Assembly: GCA_030146445.1 (NCBI GenBank)
Contig: JASLBT010000127.1
Coordinates: 1-5,100, forward strand
Length of the DNA: 5,100 bases
From: Segetibacter sp.
GTDB taxonomy: Bacteria > Bacteroidota > Bacteroidia > Chitinophagales > Chitinophagaceae
Direction of reading: 5' to 3'
In this document: positions 1 through 5,100 of the stretch, one piece after another
How the letters are laid out: each line of letters opens with the position of its first letter
How positions within the stretch are numbered: position 1 is the stretch's first letter
The notes under the pieces: model-generated
Told to the model about the DNA's origin: nothing
What the model saw: only the letters and a program-made list of their open reading frames with translations
Database searches by the model: none
Translations under genes and position numbers: made by a program

Positions 1-1445
1 CAGGTGCCGAAAAAGATGAGTGTAACTGAAAGCAATAACTTTGGTTTGTACGTGGCGGCAAACAACATAAAGCTGAGCCATATAAACAGTAAGACGAGGA
101 TATCTGAAATAAACAGGAACTGGTAAGCATTATCCTTCTGGTACAACAACCGGGCGAACACCAGCCCGGTTATAATGATGATGATCAAACCAATGAAGTC
201 CTTTCCAAGCTTTTTTAGTACCACCGCAAGCCCTTGTTTATTGATAAAGCACAGCGGACCGACAAACAGCAGAAAGATGATCAGTAAATAAACAGCAGAC
301 ATAATGATCGCGTAGATAATGAACATCCAGCCGTGAAGTGTTCGATTGATGAAATTGCTGTTGCCAGTGTCATAGATTGATGGTAGCCCATTTATGTGAA
401 ATAGCAGGTAAAAGCCTGAAAAGCAGGCAGAAAATACAATGATCGTACCCAGGAAAACCCGGCCGTCGCGATGCTTCTTTGCCAATAACATAAGACTGTA
501 AATACAGAGTGCGGGAATAATTACGACTGCGCACGTAAACGAAAAAACCGCCAACATGATCAACAGGCAAATGGCTGAAATCGTAAAACGGTTATTGTTA
601 TAAACCTCTACAAAGACCGGAACTAAAACAAGGTAAATCACCCGAAAATTTGGCCGTTCCAGAAAACTGCCTTCGAAGTCACTGATGAAAACGTGGTATA
701 ATTGGGGTGAAAGGCCGAGGAAATTTGGCATAAAGAAAAGAAATGCCCAGCATAAGACCTTCGGCAATACGCCTCCCCTACCCCGAAAAATAATAGCAGC
801 GAAGTGGTAAAGCGAGAGTATCGTTCCCGAAAGCAGGATTGCAGACACGATGTACCTTGCCGCATAAACAGAGGGGTAGAATGACGCCGTAAAACGGGTG
901 ACAAATGCCGTGAGCCAGAGGTCGAAATAGTGATATGGTTCGACTCCATGAAAGATCGGATCGTATTTGTTGAAGTAATGGCTGATGTTTTCCTGCCCGG
1001 TAGAATTCAGGCTTTCAGCGATCTTCAAATAAAAGAAACTGTCAGCCTGCTTATATTCAGACTCCGGCGCAACGAATAGCACTGCAACTGATACCAATGC
1101 GATAAAAGCAAGCTCAGGAAGCGCCTTAAGATAAGGACGTTTGCTGCGCGGTTCAAGAGGTGCCACCCCCCGATTTTCGGGGCTATAATAAAGCAGTAAA
1201 AACAGCAAGGGCAACAGCAGCAGGTTTATCGACTTGCCACCGGCCATCACGAGCGAATACGTGCTGATAATGAATACCAGTCCGGCGAAAAAGCGGTAAA
1301 ATAGTTGCCCATAAACAGATCCGGAACCTAAACCCTGGCGCGAAAACAACCTCAACAGAATCTCGCCGGCGCCGATAAAAAGGAGCACGAACAGGTATGA
1401 CGCGCAGAATGCAAGCAGCAATTTCGAAAAATCAGTTGCAGCCAT
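1..1445 (-). CDS. Polytopic membrane protein, possibly a lipid-linked sugar glycosyltransferase (GT-C-like); C-terminus beyond left edge
   Basis: An open frame starts at ATG 1445-1443 and stays open for 481 codons to the left edge, so the C-terminus is missing. An in-frame TAA at 1464-1466 and no other ATG between fix this start. By eye there are about 13 hydrophobic segments, near residues 11-31, 50-67, 73-88, 108-126, 195-219, 229-245, 266-280, 286-322 (two), 329-349, 372-397, 413-432 and 443-464, with another beginning near 468. The basic loop at 88-107 should be cytoplasmic. That would put the long polar loop at 127-194 in the periplasm; it carries ADSFFYLKIAESLNSTG (134-150) and EPYHYFDLW (169-177). 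An acidic residue in a large periplasmic loop is a trait of GT-C transferases such as ArnT. Here, however, the loop follows about four membrane segments rather than one. The start overlaps the aminotransferase gene by 14 bases, so it belongs to the same operon. A Wzy-like polymerase or an unclassified membrane protein remains possible. The coding call is secure; the function is tentative. Confidence 0.85.
   Translation of the reverse strand, partial: MAATDFSKLLLAFCASYLFVLLFIGAGEILLRLFSRQGLGSGSVYGQLFYRFFAGLVFIISTYSLVMAGGKSINLLLLPLLFLLLYYSPENRGVAPLEPRSKRPYLKALPELAFIALVSVAVLFVAPESEYKQADSFFYLKIAESLNSTGQENISHYFNKYDPIFHGVEPYHYFDLWLTAFVTRFTASFYPSVYAARYIVSAILLSGTILSLYHFAAIIFRGRGGVLPKVLCWAFLFFMPNFLGLSPQLYHVFISDFEGSFLERPNFRVIYLVLVPVFVEVYNNNRFTISAICLLIMLAVFSFTCAVVIIPALCIYSLMLLAKKHRDGRVFLGTIIVFSACFSGFYLLFHINGLPSIYDTGNSNFINRTLHGWMFIIYAIIMSAVYLLIIFLLFVGPLCFINKQGLAVVLKKLGKDFIGLIIIIITGLVFARLLYQKDNAYQFLFISDILVLLFIWLSFMLFAATYKPKLLLSVTLIFFGT
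1432..1445 (-). other. 14-base gene overlap, aminotransferase end / membrane protein start
   Basis: The membrane protein ATG (1445-1443) lies inside the aminotransferase gene, whose TGA is at 1434-1432. The overlap has the same length and frame shift as the one between the glycosyltransferase and the formyltransferase. It supports placing the membrane protein in the same transcription unit; translational coupling is inferred. Confidence 0.7.
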
Positions 1446-2568
1446 AAAATCGATAAACGTGATTTACAATAAGCTGCTGTTCATCGTCGGTCAGGGAGTA
1501 AAAAAGCGGCAACCTGACCAGGTGATCCGAAAAAAAATCGGCCATGGGCATTTCAGATCCATTATGGCTGCTTTTGTAATAGGGGCTTTTATGCAGGGGC
1601 AGATAATGAAATATCGAGAGTATACCTGCTTCCCCCAGGTAAGCAATCATGCCGTCCCGTTCAGCAGGTGAATTGGTTACCAGGTAAAAGATGTGTGCAT
1701 TGTTGGTTGCGTAAGCCGGAAGGCGTGGCAGGCAAACTTTACGCTTGTGCTCGAGCAAAGCAAATGATTGAAAGTATTGGTTCCAAAGGTATTTACGTCG
1801 GGTCTGGATAATGGCAAGGTTCTCCAGCTGTGCATATAGAAATGCTGCAGTAATATCCGAAGGAAGAAACGAGGAGCCGACATCAACCCACCGGTACTTG
1901 TCGGTTTCACCCCTGAAAAATTTGGATCGGTCCGTTCCTTTTTCCCTGATTATTTCAGCCCTTTCAATGAGTTTATCGTCGTTTATCACCAACATGCCGC
2001 CTTCCCCCGATATGATGTTTTTGGTTTCGTGGAAAGAGAAAGCAGCAAGGTGGCCAATCCCGCCAAGCGGCAGGCTCTCATAAAAGGAGTCTATTGCATG
2101 AGCGGCATCCTCAATCAGCCAGAGGTTATGTTGTTTAGCCAGGCGTTGTAATCGTCGCATATCGCAGGCTATGCCCGCATAGTGGGTTATAACGATGGCT
2201 TTTGTTTTAGGGTTTATCAGCTGCTCGACCGCTGCTTCATCTATACCGGGATGATCACTTCTTGAGTCGGCAAAGCGGATAATTGCGCCGCGCAGGATAA
2301 AAGGATTAACCGTAGAAACAAATGTATAGGAAGGCGCAATTACCTCGTCGCCTGCCTGAATGTTGCACAAGAGGGCACACATTTCGAGCGCATCGGTACA
2401 GCTTGAGGTCAGCAACGTTTTCCTGAAGCCATAACGTGCTTCGAAAAACCTCTGGCAAAGCTTCGTGTATTTACCATCCCCCGATATTTTACCCGAGTCA
2501 ACGGCATCTTTTATATACGTCAATTCATTCCCGGAAATGAATGGCTTATTAAACGGAATATTATACAT
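1432..2568 (-). CDS. wecE: dTDP-4-amino-4,6-dideoxygalactose transaminase (WecE/RffA family)
   Basis: A PLP-dependent aminotransferase of the DegT/DnrJ/EryC1/StrS family, 378 residues, full length for the family. E. coli WecE converts dTDP-4-keto-6-deoxy-D-glucose to dTDP-4-amino-4,6-dideoxy-D-galactose (Fuc4N) with glutamate as amino donor, in the cytoplasm. Similarity to WecE, recalled from memory, spans the whole protein: the IPFN opening, SGKISGDGKYT (25-35), the SCT motif (56-58), PSYTFVST (79-86), HYAG (129-132), the cofactor-binding Asp in EDAA (153-156), SFHETKN (178-184) with the presumed Schiff-base Lys183, IREKGT.RS.FFRG (207-220) and FHYLPLH (320-326). The ATG start places IPFN where WecE has it. 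It begins 12 bases after the formyltransferase stop, with no Shine-Dalgarno sequence, and its end overlaps the membrane protein gene. WecE works in enterobacterial common antigen synthesis; here a formyltransferase neighbour suggests a different, formylated end product. A related 4-amino sugar specificity cannot be excluded. Confidence 0.93.
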   Translation of the reverse strand: MYNIPFNKPFISGNELTYIKDAVDSGKISGDGKYTKLCQRFFEARYGFRKTLLTSSCTDALEMCALLCNIQAGDEVIAPSYTFVSTVNPFILRGAIIRFADSRSDHPGIDEAAVEQLINPKTKAIVITHYAGIACDMRRLQRLAKQHNLWLIEDAAHAIDSFYESLPLGGIGHLAAFSFHETKNIISGEGGMLVINDDKLIERAEIIREKGTDRSKFFRGETDKYRWVDVGSSFLPSDITAAFLYAQLENLAIIQTRRKYLWNQYFQSFALLEHKRKVCLPRLPAYATNNAHIFYLVTNSPAERDGMIAYLGEAGILSIFHYLPLHKSPYYKSSHNGSEMPMADFFSDHLVRLPLFYSLTDDEQQLIVNHVYRFYGCN

Positions 2569-2580
2569 GCTGCGGCTGGG

Positions 2581-3456
2581 TTAGTGAAAGAGAAGCTTGT
2601 GGTCATTTACCGGAATTAGCGACTCACCGGTATCGTTGTAGGTTGCGGCAGTTACAGCAATTAGCCCGGTTGAACATACTATTACCGGACAGCCATCGTG
2701 TATAAAGATAACCTTACCCGGAGCACGGTTTTCTATCACGACGTCACCTATTATCCGGGCCCCTGTAATGGAGATCTGCCTCCCGTCGACACTTGAAGTC
2801 ACACCAGCATACGGGTACCCAAGGGCATCAATTGTTCTCTTGATAACCTCTGCCGGCTTGTGCCAGTCAACCTTGTAATCTGAAGGATGCAGCATCATGC
2901 AGTACGTTGCGAGGTAGTGATCCTGCTCTGAGGTGAGAAGAACTTTCGCTGCAGATATTTTCTTGTAAACAGATGTTACAAGCGTGATGTAGAGCTGGGT
3001 TATCTTATTGATTGCCTCCGCTATCGTCAATGGGTAATCAACCATTATCTTTTCCTGGTCAAGCAAAGGTCCGTCGTCGTTTGGGCCAGATGCAAGTAAA
3101 GCAGTTACGCCGATTTCCCTTTCGCCACTGATCAGGCTATTGATCAGCGGGGCATATCCGCGGTAACGCGGCAGGAGACCTTCGTGAAAAACGATGTTCC
3201 GGTTGTGTACGGGCGGTTTGGCGGGCCAGCCTATAAAAAAGCAGAAATTTTCGCTATGACCAAAGCCGCTTTGCAGCCGGGCGGGTATTTGCTCTTTTGC
3301 GCACCAGGTGATGATGTCACCGGCAGGGTCATTTGTGACCTGCTGATCGGCGGAGACCTGCACGTGGCCGACAGCACTAACACCGAATGCCTCAACATGG
3401 CGCCGGAGTACCGTAAACCCAGCATTACCGCAGATTGCGAAATCAACTTTTGTCAT
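2581..3456 (-). CDS. Sugar N-formyltransferase (formyl_trans_N family, ArnA N-domain-like)
   Basis: A 291-residue protein of the formyltransferase superfamily, which uses N10-formyltetrahydrofolate to formylate an amino group. A Rossmann-like N-half carries FHEGLLPRYRGYAPL (90-104), the family signature, then GEREIGVTAL (111-120) and DDG (127-129). His91 and Asp127 are 36 residues apart, as are His104 and Asp140 of E. coli ArnA. The third catalytic residue, Asn two places before the His, is Val89 here. The C-half segment DYKVDWHKPAEVI (193-205), followed by GYPYAG (213-218), resembles the ArnA formyltransferase domain. Generic tools may label it methionyl-tRNA formyltransferase, but the sugar-nucleotide neighbours argue for an amino sugar substrate, most likely the dTDP-Fuc4N made by the next gene. 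The ATG overlaps the upstream glycosyltransferase by 14 bases, suggesting translational coupling. Family is secure, substrate is inferred, and activity is uncertain because of Val89. Confidence 0.88.
   Translation of the reverse strand: MTKVDFAICGNAGFTVLRRHVEAFGVSAVGHVQVSADQQVTNDPAGDIITWCAKEQIPARLQSGFGHSENFCFFIGWPAKPPVHNRNIVFHEGLLPRYRGYAPLINSLISGEREIGVTALLASGPNDDGPLLDQEKIMVDYPLTIAEAINKITQLYITLVTSVYKKISAAKVLLTSEQDHYLATYCMMLHPSDYKVDWHKPAEVIKRTIDALGYPYAGVTSSVDGRQISITGARIIGDVVIENRAPGKVIFIHDGCPVIVCSTGLIAVTAATYNDTGESLIPVNDHKLLFH
3443..3456 (-). other. 14-base gene overlap, glycosyltransferase end / formyltransferase start
   Basis: On the minus strand the formyltransferase ATG (3456-3454) lies inside the glycosyltransferase gene, whose TGA is at 3445-3443. 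No Shine-Dalgarno sequence precedes the ATG. This arrangement suggests that ribosomes finishing the first gene restart on the second, keeping the two enzymes at similar levels; the coupling is inferred. Confidence 0.7.
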
Positions 3457-4381
3457 CGGTAAGGTTGATTGTTTTTCGGGCGATGTAAAGAGGCCGGTTT
3501 TTAATGCCCTGGAAGGTTTTCCCCACGTATAATCCCACGATCCCGAGAGTAGCGATGATCAGCCCGCAAAGAAACCAAACGGAAAGTAACAAGCTCGTAT
3601 ACCCCTGAACTGTAATAGAGTGATTGAAATAACGATACAGTTGCACCACGCCCGCCAGGGCGGTTGCAATTGAAATAACAAAGCCGGTTGCCGCGACAAT
3701 TTCAAGCGGCTTATCCGAGTAACTCAGAACCACATCCAGTCCAAGCCTCAAAAGCCGCCGGAAATTATAATTAGACTTACCGTGCTCTCTTTCTCCATGC
3801 ATAACCTCAATTGAGGTTGACTTAAACCCTACCCATAACACCATCATAGGGAAATACCGGATCGACTCTCTCATTTGAACAATAACATCAACTACATTAT
3901 GGCTGTAAATGCCGAAGTTCGCAATAGATGGGTCAATTTTCTTTCCTGTAATGAAGCTGAGAAAACGGTAAAACAGTCCTGAGAGGCTCTTCTTTAGCCA
4001 GCTGTCGGTTCGTTGTTTCCTGCGGCATAAAACAATGTCGTATCCTTCGATGGCCCTTTGGTACAAAGCAACAATCTCTTCGGGCCTATCCTGCAGGTCA
4101 CTGTCCATGACAACAATCCATTTACCGGAAGCAACATCAAGTCCCGCCGATATGGCGTAGTGCTGCCCGAAATTGCGGCTCAATAGAATCGCTTTTAGCT
4201 TCGAATTTTGTTCGCATTCCTGAATGATCGCGTTCCACGAATCGTCGGGACTCCCATCGTCGACCAATACGATCTCGTAGTCGACATTCAATTGCTGAAG
4301 CGCCATCACCACCTTGTTGATAAAAGGTTTCACGAGCATTGCTGACCGGTAAACAGGCGAAACAACAGAGATTTCGATCAT
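3443..4381 (-). CDS. Family 2 glycosyltransferase, polyprenyl-phosphate sugar synthase (ArnC/GtrB/Dpm1-like)
   Basis: A 312-residue GT-A fold glycosyltransferase with a C-terminal membrane anchor, the usual length for ArnC and GtrB. Members transfer a sugar from a nucleotide carrier to undecaprenyl or dolichyl phosphate on the cytoplasmic membrane face. Visible signatures are VSPVYR (7-12), VDDGSPDDSW (40-49), LSRNFGQHYAISAGLD (67-82), the metal-binding MDSDLQDRPEEI (92-103), NFGIY (155-159) and HGEREHGKSNY (195-205), which matches the basic GxSxY region of the family. Two hydrophobic helices lie at about 228-248 and 263-287, followed by a short basic tail. The ATG at 4381-4379 gives the expected MIEISVVSPVY start and has no Shine-Dalgarno sequence. 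It is the first gene after the 98-base gap and overlaps the formyltransferase by 14 bases. ArnC itself takes a formylated amino sugar, so a formamido sugar donor would fit; the donor is inferred. The gene is not called arnC because the context points to a different sugar. Confidence 0.92.
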   Translation of the reverse strand: MIEISVVSPVYRSAMLVKPFINKVVMALQQLNVDYEIVLVDDGSPDDSWNAIIQECEQNSKLKAILLSRNFGQHYAISAGLDVASGKWIVVMDSDLQDRPEEIVALYQRAIEGYDIVLCRRKQRTDSWLKKSLSGLFYRFLSFITGKKIDPSIANFGIYSHNVVDVIVQMRESIRYFPMMVLWVGFKSTSIEVMHGEREHGKSNYNFRRLLRLGLDVVLSYSDKPLEIVAATGFVISIATALAGVVQLYRYFNHSITVQGYTSLLLSVWFLCGLIIATLGIVGLYVGKTFQGIKNRPLYIARKTINLTDDKS

Positions 4382-4479
4382 GCCGGTAAGTTAGTAATAC
4401 CGAAAGAATTGGGTATATTTTTTTGGGTGAGGTGGCTTCCTTTATTGACTGAAGCTAGGCGATATTAGCTACTGAACCT
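4382..4479 (-). other. Intergenic region upstream of the sugar operon
   Basis: This 98-base gap between the EEP gene stop and the glycosyltransferase start is the only substantial non-coding stretch, and so the most likely site of an operon promoter. It is AT-rich near 4417-4424, where the minus strand has a run of A. I did not find a convincing Bacteroidota promoter of the TTTG / TAnnTTTG type. A five-base inverted repeat (AGCTA at 4453-4457, TAGCT at 4466-4470, eight-base loop) lies just after the EEP stop. It is weak and lacks a following T run on the minus strand, so it is not called a terminator. Confidence 0.4.
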
Positions 4480-5100
4480 TTAATGGTGGGGTTGTTTTCC
4501 GGATGTTTCTGAACGCCGGGAGGGCGCCGTGGTACCTTCATCCTCTTCCTGCGGGGGTACCAGCCGGGAACTAAGAAAAGTATCGGTATGATCGATTTTT
4601 ATCTCAACCCACATCGGTAAGTGGTCGGACATTTTAAAGGTTCGCCAAAAGTTGCGGTAGTACGCAGACCGGTCTGTACGTAGCTCTCCCTTATCATTCT
4701 TTTGGTACGCCTTTCCCATCTCTTCTGCATATATTGGTTCGTCTTCGTCTCTATAAACGCATTCGAAAAAATCGAAGACCCCGGCATTACCGGAGGTTTC
4801 AAACGCATTTGGGCGGACTTTAAACGCGATCTGGTCATAAAATTTGTTCTTCTTGACGTTTGAGCCAGGCAACGACTGCAATTCTTTAGGTATGACAAAT
4901 TTCGCGTCTGTGATCGCCTTAAGCGTACTATCGGTACGGCTATAAATGTTGAAATCGCCAAGTAGGACTATGTTATTGGACCATTCATAGCGGGCATCTG
5001 CACGAGCCGCCATGGCCTTTGCAAGTGTCGAGATTTCCCTCAAACGGTCGGGATTTTCGGCTGCATCAACGCCGTAAAGTATGTGAACCGTAGTAAGGAT
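4480..5100 (-). CDS. Endonuclease/exonuclease/phosphatase family protein, C-terminal part; start beyond right edge
   Basis: The frame is open from the right edge to TAA at 4482-4480, giving 206 residues. The TTG at 5043-5041 is an internal Leu, not a start: the 19 codons before it read TVHILYGVDAAENPDRL, continuous with the family core. Catalytic motifs of the EEP (DNase I-like) fold are present in order: GDFN (48-51), YDQI (88-91) and SDHLP (158-162), which supply metal-binding and catalytic Asp, Asn and His residues. Roughly the N-terminal half, including the metal-binding Glu, should lie outside the window. After the core, a polar tail of about 25 residues rich in Glu, Ser, Thr and Pro ends the protein. 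Family members hydrolyse phosphodiester or phosphomonoester bonds; the substrate here cannot be told. The 98-base gap to the glycosyltransferase suggests it is not part of the sugar operon, though read-through is possible. Confidence 0.9.
   Translation of the reverse strand: MLTTVHILYGVDAAENPDRLREISTLAKAMAARADARYEWSNNIVLLGDFNIYSRTDSTLKAITDAKFVIPKELQSLPGSNVKKNKFYDQIAFKVRPNAFETSGNAGVFDFFECVYRDEDEPIYAEEMGKAYQKNDKGELRTDRSAYYRNFWRTFKMSDHLPMWVEIKIDHTDTFLSSRLVPPQEEDEGTTAPSRRSETSGKQPHH

Noticed and set aside
175..186. Short ATG/GAT triplet repeat
   Set aside because: It is about four units long and encodes a run of Ile in a membrane helix, which codon repetition explains without invoking phase variation.
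638..949. Minus-strand open frame of 103 codons inside the membrane protein gene
   Set aside because: It is out of frame with the continuous 481-codon hydrophobic reading frame and has low-complexity, family-less sequence typical of a shadow frame.
81..1320. Recurring TAAACAG strings as a possible dispersed repeat
   Set aside because: They occur within coding sequence, read as ordinary Leu-Phe or Val-Tyr codons on the minus strand, and have unrelated flanks and irregular spacing.
2581..3456. Housekeeping methionyl-tRNA formyltransferase (fmt)
   Set aside because: The surrounding genes are for sugar nucleotide work, the DWHKPAEV region resembles the ArnA domain, and the Asn of the triad kept in Fmt is absent.
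3184..3462. Plus-strand open frame of 92 codons opposite the formyltransferase start
   Set aside because: It lies wholly antisense to a gene with clear family motifs, resembles no known protein, and has no separate support such as a start context.
4453..4470. Inverted repeat AGCTA / TAGCT after the EEP stop as a terminator
   Set aside because: The stem is only five base pairs with an eight-base loop and no T run follows on the minus strand.
5041..5043. TTG as the start of the EEP gene
   Set aside because: The frame is open upstream to the window edge and the extra residues (TVHILYGVD, then RLREI) fit the family core, so the TTG is an internal Leu codon.

Overview
The window holds five protein-coding genes, all read from the minus strand. 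Two are cut by the window edges. There are no RNA genes, insertion sequences, CRISPR arrays or gaps over 100 bases. The likely source is a Bacteroidota bacterium. None of the four visible start codons has a Shine-Dalgarno sequence, which is usual in that phylum, and base composition is moderate. The formyltransferase and the membrane protein also resemble, from memory, proteins seen in that group. No genus can be named from the sequence alone.

Layout in transcription order, right to left. (1) 5100-4480: C-terminal part of an endonuclease/exonuclease/phosphatase (EEP) family protein whose start lies beyond the right edge. (2) 4479-4382: a 98-base intergenic stretch, the only real gap and the likeliest place for a promoter. 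(3) 4381-3443: a family 2 glycosyltransferase of the ArnC/GtrB/Dpm1 polyprenyl-phosphate type. (4) 3456-2581: a sugar N-formyltransferase related to the N-terminal domain of ArnA. (5) 2568-1432: a PLP-dependent sugar aminotransferase very close to WecE/RffA. (6) 1445-1 and beyond: a large polytopic membrane protein with no stop in the window. It is absent from a start-to-stop ORF list only because it runs off the edge.

Genes 3-6 are packed as an operon: a 14-base overlap, a 12-base gap, then another 14-base overlap. Together they suggest a pathway for a formylated amino sugar. The WecE-like enzyme would make dTDP-4-amino-4,6-dideoxygalactose (Fuc4N) and the formyltransferase would N-formylate it. 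The ArnC-like enzyme would then move the sugar to undecaprenyl phosphate at the membrane. The polytopic protein could use that lipid-linked sugar on the periplasmic side. This matches the logic of the Arn (L-Ara4N) lipid A modification pathway, but with a deoxyaminohexose. The pathway as a whole is inference; the individual enzyme families are well supported, except the exact role of the membrane protein. The most notable sequence detail is that the formyltransferase has Val where the catalytic Asn of the Asn-His-Asp triad normally sits.
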